DNA from: Acidimicrobiia bacterium
GTDB taxonomy: Bacteria > Actinomycetota > Acidimicrobiia > IMCC26256 > JAENVU01
Length of the DNA stretch: 35,208 bases
NCBI GenBank assembly: GCA_025357995.1
Contig: JANYLF010000068.1
Span: 1 to 35,208, forward strand
Reading direction: 5' to 3'
Positions 1-8,466 of the stretch are shown here, piece by piece; positions within the stretch are counted from its first letter, which is position 1, and each line of letters starts with the position of its first letter. The notes beneath the pieces are model-generated. The model was not told where the DNA came from, did not search any database, and was given only the letters and a program-made list of their open reading frames with translations. The position numbers and the translations under genes are program-made.

Positions 1-324
1 TTCGCCAAACCCGAGCCGACGAAAGCACCGACCGTGTCGCTCGACCAGACGTGCTTCCGGCAGGTGGAGTTCGCGGGCGTTTTGCGCGGCGCGGCCCACC
101 CCGAGGCCGCCCGCCGGCTCATCGATTTCATGCTGAGCCAACAGTTCCAACGAGACATGCCCCTCACCATGTTTGTGGACCCTGCAGTTCCGAATACTCC
201 GCTTCCGCCGGAGTTCACCAAGTTCGCGGTGGTGCCCGCGAAGCCGTTCACGTTGTCGCCGGCGCGCATCGGGAGTGAGCGCGCCACGTGGATCGATCAG
301 TGGACCGCACACGTCCTGCGATGA
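1..324 (+). CDS. ABC transporter substrate-binding protein, ThiB-like (C-terminal fragment)
   Basis: The reading frame is open from base 1, so the gene begins upstream of the window; only the last 107 residues are present. The fragment has the C-terminal layout of thiamine-type periplasmic binding proteins: a GVLRGAAHPEAA segment, then LIDFMLSQQFQ, then a P-N-T-P-L-P stretch, and a terminal helix around RATWIDQW. In E. coli ThiB the same order is seen (FMVSPAFQ, then LPAGF, then RQAWISEW). The protein would capture the ligand outside the membrane and hand it to the permease. Its TGA overlaps the permease start (ATGA, 321-324), so the genes are translationally coupled. Thiamine or a thiamine precursor is the best guess; ferric iron (FbpA-type) is the main alternative, because the transporters share a fold. 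Confidence 0.75.
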   Translation, partial: FAKPEPTKAPTVSLDQTCFRQVEFAGVLRGAAHPEAARRLIDFMLSQQFQRDMPLTMFVDPAVPNTPLPPEFTKFAVVPAKPFTLSPARIGSERATWIDQWTAHVLR

Positions 325-1916
325 CGGTGCAACCTCCGTACCGACCACGACTCGGACGGGTGCTCCTCACGCTCGTGCCACTCGCGTTCCTGTGCGTGTT
401 CTTCGTATGGCCGGTCGGCGCGATTCTCGGGCGCGGCCTCACGTCCCACGGCTCACTGGACCTCAGTCCTCTCGGGGACATCCTGGGCGACACCGGCTTA
501 CGCCACGTCGCCGTCTTCACTGTGTGGCAGGCCGCACTCTCCACCGTCGCGACGTTGTGTATTGCATTGCCGGCGACCGCGGTGCTGAGCCGGTACCAAT
601 TCCGCGGGCGGGGACTGATCGTGGCGTTTCTGACGGTGCCATTCGTCCTGCCGACCGTCGTCGTCGCGACAGCCTTCCGGTCGCTCGGGATCGACGGAAC
701 GCTCCTTGCCATCGTGCTCGCGCACACCTTCTTCAATGCGGCGATCATCGTGCGAGTCGTGGGCGTGTCGTGGCGCGCGCTCGATCGCCGCGAAGAGGAG
801 GCGGCGCGGTTGCTCGGCGCGGGACCGCTCCGCACGTTCACGTCGGTCACCCTGCCCGCGCTCCGTCCGGCCATCGTGGCCGCGAGTTCGGTGGTCTTCC
901 TCTTCTGCTTCACCTCGTTCGGCGTCATTCTCATTCTCGGTGGACCGCGTTTTGCCACGCTCGAAACCGAGATCTACCGGCAAACCGCGCAGTTGCTGGA
1001 CCTGCGCACTGCCGCGGCGCTCTCGATCGTCCAGCTCGTCGCGGTGGTCGCCGCGCTGTCGGTCGCAGGGGTGATGGGTGGACGCCTCGGCCGAGTGACC
1101 CGTCGACCACCCGCACCGTCAGCCGTGCCAAATCTGCCCGCGCGGATCCTGGCGGGAGCGGCACTCGCGCCCGTTGTCCTGCTCGTCGCCATCCCATTGC
1201 TCGAACTCGTCGGACGATCGTTGGCACACGGCGCGTACGGATACGCGCACCTCACGGAAACACCGCTCGGCGCCCCGAGCTCCTCATTGCACGCCCTCGG
1301 GACGTCGCTCCAGATCGCGTGCGTGGCTACCGTGATCGCGGTCGGGCTCGGCGTGTGCCTGGCGAGCGCGGTGACCCGGCGCGGACGGCCGAGCCGCGTG
1401 GCCCGCGCCACCGAACTCGTGGTGGTGCTTCCGCTCGGCGTCTCGGCGGTCACCGTCGGCTTCGGCTTTCTCATCGTGTTCGACACGCCGCCGCTCGACC
1501 TGCGGACCTCGTGGTGGATCATCCCGATCGCCCACGCGCTCGTCGCGCTTCCATTCGTGGTGCGCGCCACGGTTCCCGCGCTGCGCGCGATTGACCCTCG
1601 TCAACGCGAGGCCGCCGCGCTCCTCGGCGCCCGGCCGATCCAGGTCTGGCGCGAGATCGACATGCGCGTCCTCGCCCGCGCCGCCGCAGTCGCCGCCGGG
1701 TTCGCGTTCGCGATCTCGCTCGGCGAGTTCGGCGCCACCCTCTTCATCGTGCGCCCCGAAACCACCACCGTGCCCGTCGCGATCTTCCGTTTCCTGAGCC
1801 GACCGGGCGCCACGAACGTGGACCAAGCGATGGCCCTCGCCACGATCCTCATGGTCGTGACCGCGCTCGTGGCGCTGATCGGTGAGCGCACCCATCGGAT
1901 GGGGGTACGCGCCTGA
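321..1916 (+). CDS. ABC transporter permease, ThiP/FbpB-like, two fused permease domains
   Basis: This 531-residue inner-membrane protein carries two consecutive binding-protein-dependent permease domains, which is the ThiP/FbpB arrangement. The first membrane helix begins near residue 12 (LLTLVPLAFLCVFFVW). Each half has the cytoplasmic EAA loop that docks on the ATPase: EEEAARLLGAG near residues 157-168 and REAAALLGARP near 427-438. The start chosen is the ATG inside the ATGA overlap with the binding-protein gene; a GTG 33 bases upstream is in frame but lies inside that gene. The stop overlaps the ATPase start by one base (TGATG). The gene forms one transporter operon with its neighbours. 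Substrate assignment rests mostly on the ThiB-like partner. Confidence 0.85.
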   Translation: MTVQPPYRPRLGRVLLTLVPLAFLCVFFVWPVGAILGRGLTSHGSLDLSPLGDILGDTGLRHVAVFTVWQAALSTVATLCIALPATAVLSRYQFRGRGLIVAFLTVPFVLPTVVVATAFRSLGIDGTLLAIVLAHTFFNAAIIVRVVGVSWRALDRREEEAARLLGAGPLRTFTSVTLPALRPAIVAASSVVFLFCFTSFGVILILGGPRFATLETEIYRQTAQLLDLRTAAALSIVQLVAVVAALSVAGVMGGRLGRVTRRPPAPSAVPNLPARILAGAALAPVVLLVAIPLLELVGRSLAHGAYGYAHLTETPLGAPSSSLHALGTSLQIACVATVIAVGLGVCLASAVTRRGRPSRVARATELVVVLPLGVSAVTVGFGFLIVFDTPPLDLRTSWWIIPIAHALVALPFVVRATVPALRAIDPRQREAAALLGARPIQVWREIDMRVLARAAAVAAGFAFAISLGEFGATLFIVRPETTTVPVAIFRFLSRPGATNVDQAMALATILMVVTALVALIGERTHRMGVRA

Positions 1917-2947
1917 TGCTGGCCGTCGAGGGTCTCTCGGTTCGGTACGGCGCGACCACGGCGGTCGACGCCGTCGACCTCACGGTGCCCGACGGCAGCA
2001 TCGTGGCGGTCCTCGGCCCGAGCGGGAGCGGGAAGACGAGCCTCCTGCGCGCGATCGCCGGACTCGAACCGGTCGCGGGCGGGTCCGTGCACTGGGACGG
2101 CGCGGACATCACCGGCCTGGCGCCGCACCGTCGCGACTTCGGGTTGATGTTCCAAGACCACGCGCTGTTCTCGCATCACACCGTGCTCGGGAACGTCGCG
2201 TTCGGCCTGCGCATGCACCACCACCCGCGCGTCGACACCGCGCGACGCGTCGCGGAAGTGCTCGAGCTGGTGGGACTCTCGGGGTACGAACCCCGATCCG
2301 TCGACCAGCTGTCCGGAGGTGAACAGCAGCGCGTCGCACTCGCGCGCGCCCTCGCACCGTCACCGCGACTCTTGATGCTCGACGAGCCGCTTGCGTCCGT
2401 CGACCGCGAACGGCGAGAGCAGCTCGCGATCGAGCTGCATCGCATCATCCGCGCGAGCCGCAAGCCCACACTGCTCGTCACTCACGACCTCGACGAGGCA
2501 TTCACCCTCGCCGACACCGTCGTGATTCTCGACCACGGCCGCGTCGCCCAGGCGGGCGCGGCGCGCGACGTCTGGCGCGCGCCCAGCACTGCGACGGTTG
2601 CGCGATTTCTCGGCGTTGCCACGGAGTTCGACCTCCCCATCGAGGACGGCGCGGTGCACACGCCGTGGGGATCGGTGGCCGCATCGACCTCGCCGCGCGC
2701 GTGGGTCGGCTTTCGCCCGGCCGACCTGGACGTCCGATCGAATGGTCCGGTCGAAGGCACCGTCCGGGCAGTCTGGTTCCGGCGGGACCACTTTCTGCTC
2801 GAGGTCGACACCGCCCACGGATCGCTGACCGCCGTGAACTCACAGTCCGAGCCGATCGGCGCGGTCGTGCACATCGCCGCCGACCTCGAGGCCGCCGTGA
2901 TCGTCGGTATCGATGAGGCACCAGACGGCCTGATGCCCGACGCGTAG
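1916..2947 (+). CDS. ABC transporter ATP-binding protein, ThiQ/FbpC-like
   Basis: This is the 343-residue ATPase that powers the importer. It has all the catalytic motifs: Walker A GPSGSGKT (34-41), Q-loop glutamine 80, signature LSGGEQQRV (132-140), Walker B RLLMLDEP (151-158) and switch histidine 190. The last 110 or so residues form a beta-rich TOBE-type tail (VGFRPADLDV onward). This tail is typical of FbpC, PotA and MalK ATPases and absent from the short E. coli ThiQ, so the ATPase looks more like the iron/polyamine branch than its partner proteins do. The start overlaps the permease stop by one base. The TAG stop is reused as the first half of a probable -10 element for the next gene. 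Confidence 0.88.
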   Translation: MLAVEGLSVRYGATTAVDAVDLTVPDGSIVAVLGPSGSGKTSLLRAIAGLEPVAGGSVHWDGADITGLAPHRRDFGLMFQDHALFSHHTVLGNVAFGLRMHHHPRVDTARRVAEVLELVGLSGYEPRSVDQLSGGEQQRVALARALAPSPRLLMLDEPLASVDRERREQLAIELHRIIRASRKPTLLVTHDLDEAFTLADTVVILDHGRVAQAGAARDVWRAPSTATVARFLGVATEFDLPIEDGAVHTPWGSVAASTSPRAWVGFRPADLDVRSNGPVEGTVRAVWFRRDHFLLEVDTAHGSLTAVNSQSEPIGAVVHIAADLEAAVIVGIDEAPDGLMPDA

Positions 2948-2950
2948 TGT
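2945..2950 (+). promoter_or_regulatory. Putative -10 element (TAGTGT) for the M14 peptidase gene
   Basis: TAGTGT is followed by 8 nt and then ATG at 2959. The same hexamer with the same 8-nt gap precedes the start at 5969. Its first three bases are the TAG stop of the ATPase gene. The spacing fits a leaderless transcript. No clear -35 was found. Confidence 0.5.
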
Positions 2951-2958
2951 CGCTCGGC

Positions 2959-4647
2959 ATGCCCGCGCCTCGCTTCGACCATTTGCACACGTACGACGAG
3001 CTGACCGCGGCGCTCGACACGCTCGCGACTGCCCACCCGGAGCTCATGACCCTCGAACCCGTAGGGATGTCGCACGAGGGCCGCACGATCTGGCTTGCCA
3101 CGGTCACGAATCCCGCCACCGGATCGCACGACGAGAAGCCCGCGGTCTTCGTGGAAGCCAACATCCACGCGACCGAGATCACCGCGTCGACTGCGGCACT
3201 CCACCTGTTGCACCACCTCACGACCGCGTACGGCACCGATCCGGCCGTGACGCGCGCGCTGGATACGCGCACGTTCTATGTGATTCCACGCGTGAACCCG
3301 GACGGCGTGGAGCTCGCGCTCGCCGACGATCCGATCCACCTCCGATCGTCTACCCGCATCTATCCCCGCCCCGATCAACAGCCCGGGCTCGTCGAGCGCG
3401 ACGCCGACGGCGACGGCCGGGTGCTCTGGATGCGGATCAAGGATCCCGACGGCGCGTGGATCGTGCACCCCGACGAGCCGCGGCTGATGATCCCGTGCCC
3501 GTTCGACGACGTGGGCGACGGTCCGTACTACCGGTTGGTACCCGAAGGCGTGGTCCACGAGTTCGACGCCGATCGAGTCCCGATCGCCCGTCGGCACCAG
3601 GGCCTCGACCTCAATCGCAACTTCCCCCAGGAGTGGCTTCCAGAGGGCAGCCAACGCGGCGCGGGCGAGTACCCGACCTCGGAGCCCGAGGTCCGCGCGG
3701 TCGTGGAGGCCGTGAGCGCGCGACCCAACATCGGCGTCTACTTCGCGCACCACACCTTCGCGGGTGTGATCCTGCGTCCCTACGGTGGCCACGCCGACGA
3801 TCACTTCCCCACCACGGACCTCGTCATGTACAAGACCATGGGGCGGCGCGCCACCGAGATCACCGGCTACGAGACCGCATCGGTCTTCCACGAATTCAAG
3901 TACGACCCGAAGTCTTCGATCACCGGCTGCGGTGACGAGTGGGCGTACGACTATCTCGGCATCTTCGGGTGGACCACCGAGTTCTGGAGCCCGCTGCGCG
4001 CCGCGGGCATCGAGCACAAGTACATCGAGTGGTACGACGACCACCCGGTGGCCGATGACCTCGCTCTCCTTGCATGGAACGACGACGTGCTCGACGGCGA
4101 GGGCTTCGTGGACTGGTACGAGTTCGATCATCCCCAGCTCGGACCGGTCGAGCTCGGTGGTTGGGACACGTTCCGCACGTGGACCAATCCGCCCGCCGCG
4201 CTCATGGAGGCCGAGATCGCGCCGCACAGCACATGGGCCGTCGCGCAGGCACTCGCGCTGCCTGAGCTCGCAATGCACGACCTGCGGTGTACTCGCCTCG
4301 GAGACGACGCGTACCTCATTCGCGCGGTGGTGAAGAACGTGGGCTGGCTCCCGACCAACGTGACCAAGAAAGCGCTCGAACGCAAAGCCGTCCGGCCCGT
4401 CGAAGTCACGATCGAATGCGGAGACGGCGTCGAGCTCGTCGGCGGGCGCGCCACGATCGAGCTCACCCAGCTACCCGGACGTGCGCGGGCGCGCACGATG
4501 ATGGCAGTGCACGACGGCGTGGTGGATCCGAGCACAGAGCGAGCGTTCGCCGAGTGGGTCGTCCGCGGGCCGAACGGTGCCACAGTGAGTGTCGTGGCCC
4601 GCCACAGCCGAGCCGGCGTCGCGCGCGCCAAGGTCGAACTCGCATGA
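2959..4647 (+). CDS. M14-family zinc carboxypeptidase
   Basis: This 562-residue metallopeptidase is predicted to remove C-terminal amino acids or act on amide bonds at a Zn2+ site. Visible M14 features are the first zinc motif H-x-x-E in ANIHATEI (H70, E73), a substrate-binding region VIPRVNPDG, the LDLNRNFP motif (about 216-223), the third zinc-ligand region YFAHHTF (H264/H265), and the catalytic glutamate in WTTEFW (E341). About 170 residues follow the catalytic domain and look beta-rich, possibly an accessory domain. There is no signal peptide, so it is probably cytoplasmic. I chose ATG 2959 over the in-frame GTG at 2947, because a TAGTGT -10 element sits 8 nt before it and the GTG lies inside that element. 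The stop overlaps the next gene (ATGA). The substrate is unknown. Confidence 0.82.
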   Translation: MPAPRFDHLHTYDELTAALDTLATAHPELMTLEPVGMSHEGRTIWLATVTNPATGSHDEKPAVFVEANIHATEITASTAALHLLHHLTTAYGTDPAVTRALDTRTFYVIPRVNPDGVELALADDPIHLRSSTRIYPRPDQQPGLVERDADGDGRVLWMRIKDPDGAWIVHPDEPRLMIPCPFDDVGDGPYYRLVPEGVVHEFDADRVPIARRHQGLDLNRNFPQEWLPEGSQRGAGEYPTSEPEVRAVVEAVSARPNIGVYFAHHTFAGVILRPYGGHADDHFPTTDLVMYKTMGRRATEITGYETASVFHEFKYDPKSSITGCGDEWAYDYLGIFGWTTEFWSPLRAAGIEHKYIEWYDDHPVADDLALLAWNDDVLDGEGFVDWYEFDHPQLGPVELGGWDTFRTWTNPPAALMEAEIAPHSTWAVAQALALPELAMHDLRCTRLGDDAYLIRAVVKNVGWLPTNVTKKALERKAVRPVEVTIECGDGVELVGGRATIELTQLPGRARARTMMAVHDGVVDPSTERAFAEWVVRGPNGATVSVVARHSRAGVARAKVELA

Positions 4648-5522
4648 CCGCGCCGGTACGCGTGGGGCTCGCAGGCGCCGGTCCATGGGCACGCATGGTG
4701 CACGCGCCGCTGCTCGCCGCGGGGCCCGAAACCGAGCTGGTCGGTGTGTGGTCGCGCACTCCAGAGCACGCGGCGGCACTGGCCGCCGAACACAACGTTG
4801 TTGCGTTCGCGTCGTTCGACGCGTTGCTCGAGGCGGTTGATGCGGTGGCGCTCGCCGTCGTCCCCGCAGCCCAGCCCGACCTCGCGGTGCGGGCGGCCAA
4901 TGCCGGAAAGGCGTTGCTGCTCGAGAAGCCGCTGAGTGTCGACGTGGACGGCGCGCGCCGCATCGCGGACGCCGTTGCGGTCAACCGGGTCGGTTCCCTC
5001 ATGCTGCTCACGTATCGCTTCGCCGACGTCGTGCGCGACTTTCTCGCTGAGGCCGCGGCCATGCAGCCGACCGGCGGCCGCGCGTGCTTCATCTCCGGCG
5101 CGTTCCTCGGCGGCGCGTTCGCGGGCGGGTGGCGCCTCGAACTCGGCGCACTGCTCGATGTCGGTCCGCACATTCTCGATCTCGTAGAGGCCGCGCTCGG
5201 GCCGGTCGTCGAGATCCAGGGCCACGGCGATCCGCGCGCGTGGGTCGGCCTGCTCCTCACTCACGAGAACGGCGCCTGCAGCGAGGTCACGCTGTCGTGT
5301 GCGAGCGCAATCGAACCGAGTCGCACCGAGGTCGAGGTGTACGGACGCGAGAAGTCCTTGTTCGTCGATGCACGCTCCGGCGCCCGCGCGGAGTCGTTCG
5401 CGCGAGTGCGCGCCGAGTTCGCACAGATCGCGCGCACCGGCGGGCCGCACCCGTGCGACGCCGCGCGTGGCCTCGTACTCCAGGAACTGATCGCGCGCGC
5501 CGAACGCGCCCTCGAGGCCTGA
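4644..5522 (+). CDS. Gfo/Idh/MocA-family NAD(P)-dependent oxidoreductase
   Basis: This 292-residue dehydrogenase has an N-terminal Rossmann fold with the nucleotide loop GLAGAGPWA (residues 8-16) and the family hallmark EKP (94-96, in LLEKPLS), whose lysine takes part in catalysis. The C-terminal alpha/beta domain carries LDVGPHILDL, where D172 and H176 match the usual catalytic Asp/His pair. Family members oxidise or reduce sugars, inositols and related polyols in the cytoplasm; this substrate cannot be read from the sequence. It starts in an ATGA overlap with the M14 peptidase gene, so the two are translationally coupled and may act in one pathway. It is somewhat shorter than the usual 330-380 residues. 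Confidence 0.85.
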   Translation: MTAPVRVGLAGAGPWARMVHAPLLAAGPETELVGVWSRTPEHAAALAAEHNVVAFASFDALLEAVDAVALAVVPAAQPDLAVRAANAGKALLLEKPLSVDVDGARRIADAVAVNRVGSLMLLTYRFADVVRDFLAEAAAMQPTGGRACFISGAFLGGAFAGGWRLELGALLDVGPHILDLVEAALGPVVEIQGHGDPRAWVGLLLTHENGACSEVTLSCASAIEPSRTEVEVYGREKSLFVDARSGARAESFARVRAEFAQIARTGGPHPCDAARGLVLQELIARAERALEA

Positions 5523-5534
5523 GGTATCGGGCCG

Positions 5535-5942
5535 ATGGGCGCGGTCGTCATCGCGGCGCTCGTGATCCTCACGACGATCGGACTCCTGCTCGGTGGGCGA
5601 CACCTCTATCTGCGCCTCGACCGTCCCGGAGGGTTCGAGTGTTCGCTCCGAGTCGTGAGCGGCAACGTTCCCGGACTGGGGGCGAAGTTCTGCGCAGGCT
5701 ACGCCGGTCCCGAGGTGGCGCGTCTGTACTGGCGACGGATCGCGCGTCCCGGCGCGAAGGTGCGGTTCGCTCTCGAGACCGTGCGCATCGATCAAGGCCG
5801 TCGACCCCGGATGGGAGAGCGCCTCGCGATCCCGGCCACGTTTACGATCATCCCTGTCGAAATCGGCGACGACACGCAGCTCGAACTCGCGCTACCGAGT
5901 CGCCACCTCAAACGTCTCATCGCCCTCCTCGCGAACTCCTAA
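5535..5942 (+). CDS. DUF2550-like single-pass membrane protein
   Basis: This 135-residue protein has one N-terminal membrane helix (about 3-22) followed by a cytosolic domain that begins FECSLR. That motif and the following pattern (GLGAKFCAGY, then RPRMGERLAIPA, then a C-terminal LPSRHLKRLIALL) resemble the actinobacterial DUF2550 family, whose function is unknown. Its ATG is 12 bases after the oxidoreductase stop, with GAGG at 5521-5524 as a possible ribosome-binding site, so it is probably co-transcribed with the upstream operon. In many actinobacteria DUF2550 sits near atpC and murA, but neither is seen here. The assignment relies on motif memory and is moderate. Confidence 0.6.
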   Translation: MGAVVIAALVILTTIGLLLGGRHLYLRLDRPGGFECSLRVVSGNVPGLGAKFCAGYAGPEVARLYWRRIARPGAKVRFALETVRIDQGRRPRMGERLAIPATFTIIPVEIGDDTQLELALPSRHLKRLIALLANS

Positions 5943-5954
5943 GCCGCGCGCCGG

Positions 5955-5960
5955 TAGTGT
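5955..5960 (+). promoter_or_regulatory. Putative -10 element (TAGTGT) for the flavoprotein gene
   Basis: TAGTGT is followed by 8 nt and then ATG at 5969, identical in hexamer and spacing to the element at 2945. It suggests an independent leaderless transcript starting near the ATG. Confidence 0.55.
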
Positions 5961-5968
5961 GCGCGGGC

Positions 5969-7669
5969 ATGCCGAGCGAGCCGTTTGACGTCGTCGTGAT
6001 TGGGGGCGGGCACAACGGGCTCGTCGCCGCGGGACTGCTCGCAAAACGCGGCGCGCGCGTCACCGTGCTGGAACGACGCGACCAAGTGGGCGGCGCGGCC
6101 ATCACGGAACAGCCGTGGGGCCCCGACTTCAAGATGACGGCGTTGTCGTACGTGGTCAGCCTGATGCCACCGACGATCCTGCGCGAACTCCAACTCGAGC
6201 GCCACGGCTATCGCATCCTCCCTCAGGGTCCGTACTTCGCGCCGCGCCCCGACGGCCCGGCCCTGCGCCTGCCCGACGAGCCTGCGGCACGTCACGCGGC
6301 GATCTCGCAATTCTCGACGCACGACGCCGACGCCTACGAACGCTGGGAAGCCTGGCTCGGCGGTCTCGCGGACGTACTCGCGCCGCTGCTGACCGAGACG
6401 CCGCCCCGGCTCGGCTCGCATCGACCGACCGACCTGCTTGCACAAGGTCGGTTCGCGTGGATGGCGCGTGAGTGGGATCAACGCGCCGTCGCCGACATCA
6501 CGCGCCTCTTCACGATGAGCATCGCGGATCTCGTCGAGGAAGAATTCGAATCCGACGCGATGCGGGGCGTGCTCTCGGTCAGCGGTGTGATCGGTACCTG
6601 GGCCGGTCCGCGTTCGGCGGGCACGGCCTACGTAATGGCCCACCACAAGGTGGGTGACGTGGGCGACGGCCAGCTCGGCGCGTGGGGATTCCCGGAAGGT
6701 GGCATGGGTTCGGTCACCCGCGCGCTTCGGGACGCGGCGATGTCGTTCGGTGCGGATGTTCGCACGAACACGTCGGTGGCGCGGATCCTCGTACGCGACG
6801 GCGCGACGTACGGCGTCGTGACCGAGAAGGGCGACGAGATACTCGCCGACTGTGTGATCGCGGCCACGCATCCCCAGATCACGTTCCTCCATCAGCTCGA
6901 CGCGGCCGACCTCCCCTCCGACTTCGTCGATGACATCCGGCGCTGGAAGACGCGCAGTGGAACCGTCAAGGTGAACCTCGCGCTCGATCGTCTTCCCGAG
7001 TTCAGCTCGGCGCCCGGTTTCGATCCCGACGTGCACGGCGGCACCATCGTGCTCGCGCCGAGCCTCGACCACGTGGAGAACGCATTTCAGGATGCGGTCG
7101 CGGGTCGACCAGCGGCCGCGCCGTTCGCCGACATCTGCATCCCGTCGGTGTTCGACCGCACGCTCGCACCCGAAGGCAAGCACGTGATGTCGATGTTCAC
7201 GCAGTGGGTGCCGTGCGCGTGGTCCGACGCCAAAATGGGCACGATCGGCGCGTCTACTGCGGATCGCGTGGGGGTGGTGCCGATCGCCGCCGATCCACAT
7301 CGCGAAGAGCTCGACGCCTACGCGGATCGCGTCATCGCGCAGGTCGAGGCGGTCGCGCCCGGGTTCACCAGCTCGATCCTGCACCGCCAGGTGATCGGCC
7401 CGTACGACATGGAAAACACCTACGGCTTGATCGGCGGCAACATCTTCCACGGCGAACTCTCACCCGCGCAGCTCTTCCACATGCGCCCCGCGCCCGGCTA
7501 CGCCGACTACCGCACACCCATCCGAGGGTTGTACCAAGCGTCGAGCGCAACCCACGGCGGCGGCGGTGTGACGGGAATCCCGGGCCTCAAGGTCGTCGAG
7601 CAAATCACCCACGACCGCGCCACGCTTCGGGATCGACTGCGTCACACCGCGATCCGCAAACGCGGGTGA
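5969..7669 (+). CDS. FAD-dependent oxidoreductase, PYROXD2/phytoene-desaturase-like
   Basis: This 566-residue flavoprotein begins with a dinucleotide-binding fold: VVVIGGGHNGLVAAGLL (G12, G14, G17) ending in the acidic residue E35 of TVLERR, with GGAA just after as in the phytoene desaturase/amine oxidase superfamily. The C-terminus has the second FAD-contact region (GLYQASSATHGGGGVTGIPG). The length fits the bacterial PYROXD2 subfamily, whose natural substrates are poorly known. No carotenoid genes flank it, so carotenoid desaturation is not supported. The ATG was chosen because the protein then starts a few residues before the Rossmann strand and a TAGTGT -10 lies 8 nt upstream; longer in-frame extensions overlap the DUF2550-like gene. 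Confidence 0.85.
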   Translation: MPSEPFDVVVIGGGHNGLVAAGLLAKRGARVTVLERRDQVGGAAITEQPWGPDFKMTALSYVVSLMPPTILRELQLERHGYRILPQGPYFAPRPDGPALRLPDEPAARHAAISQFSTHDADAYERWEAWLGGLADVLAPLLTETPPRLGSHRPTDLLAQGRFAWMAREWDQRAVADITRLFTMSIADLVEEEFESDAMRGVLSVSGVIGTWAGPRSAGTAYVMAHHKVGDVGDGQLGAWGFPEGGMGSVTRALRDAAMSFGADVRTNTSVARILVRDGATYGVVTEKGDEILADCVIAATHPQITFLHQLDAADLPSDFVDDIRRWKTRSGTVKVNLALDRLPEFSSAPGFDPDVHGGTIVLAPSLDHVENAFQDAVAGRPAAAPFADICIPSVFDRTLAPEGKHVMSMFTQWVPCAWSDAKMGTIGASTADRVGVVPIAADPHREELDAYADRVIAQVEAVAPGFTSSILHRQVIGPYDMENTYGLIGGNIFHGELSPAQLFHMRPAPGYADYRTPIRGLYQASSATHGGGGVTGIPGLKVVEQITHDRATLRDRLRHTAIRKRG

Positions 7670-7689
7670 TCGGTTTGGCCGGCGATGCG

Positions 7690-8412
7690 CTAACGGGGCG
7701 TCAACACGCAGAACTCGTTCCCATCGGGATCGGCCATCACGACCCAACTGACCGCGCCCTGGCCGATGTCGATTCGCGTCGCGCCGAGGGAAAGGAGGCG
7801 GTCGACCTCCGCTTGCTGGTCAACGTCGACGGGCGGAGCGATATCAAGATGGAGTCGGTTCTTCGCGAGCTTCGGAGCAACCGGCGGGCCACCCCAGGTG
7901 ATCAACGGACCGGTGCCGTCTGGCGGGCGGATTGCGGTCTCTCCGTCCTGATCCCAGACCAACGGCCAGTCGAGCGCGGCGCTCCAGAAGTACCCGACCG
8001 CACGCGTACCGTCGTACGTGATCGAGCCGAGGCGTTCGCAGCCGGCGAGGAAGTTGTTGTCCGGCTCGATGACGCATAACTCGTTGCCTTCCGGGTCGGC
8101 GAGCACGACGTGACCCTCATCCGGGCTCTGACCGATATCGATGTGGCGAGCGCCGAGCTCGACCAACCTCACGACCGTCTCCTTCTGGTCGTCGACGGAC
8201 GTGGTCGTGAGATCGAGATGCAGTCGGTTCGGGCCCGTCTTCGGCTCGGGGACCGGCTCGAACAGAATGTCGAACCTGGTGGCGTCCGTCGGCACGAGCC
8301 CGAACTCACCCTCGGTCTCGTCGATTTCCCACCCGAGCGCGTCACTCCAAAAGCGCGCGAGCCGGATGGGATCGTTCGCGTCGATACAGAGCGAGACAAG
8401 TCGAGAGGTCAT
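7690..8412 (-). CDS. Two-domain VOC (glyoxalase-like) protein
   Basis: This 240-residue protein is built from two similar halves, each a vicinal-oxygen-chelate module. The first ends HVVLADPEGNELCVIEP and the second WVVMADPDGNEFCVLTP; each also contains an NRLHLD segment preceding an H/R-IDIGQ strand. The repeated HLD and E residues fit the metal-binding or vestigial site of the Glyoxalase_6-type family. Many members bind antibiotics or hydrophobic ligands, and function cannot be set from sequence. A strong ribosome-binding site (GGAGGAAGGA on the minus strand, 8419-8428) precedes the ATG. The gene lies 54 bases after the aminotransferase on the same strand, so the two are likely one transcript. 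Confidence 0.8.
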   Translation of the reverse strand: MTSRLVSLCIDANDPIRLARFWSDALGWEIDETEGEFGLVPTDATRFDILFEPVPEPKTGPNRLHLDLTTTSVDDQKETVVRLVELGARHIDIGQSPDEGHVVLADPEGNELCVIEPDNNFLAGCERLGSITYDGTRAVGYFWSAALDWPLVWDQDGETAIRPPDGTGPLITWGGPPVAPKLAKNRLHLDIAPPVDVDQQAEVDRLLSLGATRIDIGQGAVSWVVMADPDGNEFCVLTPR

Positions 8413-8418
8413 CGCTCG

Positions 8419-8428
8419 TCCTTCCTCC
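8419..8428 (-). promoter_or_regulatory. Strong Shine-Dalgarno site for the VOC gene
   Basis: The minus strand reads GGAGGAAGGA, ending 6 nt before the ATG at 8412. Most genes in this window have leaderless-type signals, so a purine-rich site here supports the VOC gene being an internal gene of a longer transcript. Confidence 0.65.
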
Positions 8429-8466
8429 AGTTCGCCGAATTGGTCATGACCGCGTCCCTCACGCCA

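Noticed and set aside
2482..4278. A 598-residue open frame on the minus strand opposite the ATPase and M14 genes
   Set aside because: It is rich in Arg/Glu/Val/His with no recognisable motif and is a mirror of the real genes' codon bias at high G+C; the plus-strand genes have full catalytic motifs.
5969..7669. Carotenoid biosynthesis gene (phytoene desaturase)
   Set aside because: Only the general flavoprotein pattern is shared; no phytoene synthase or cyclase is nearby and the sequence fits the PYROXD2 branch better.
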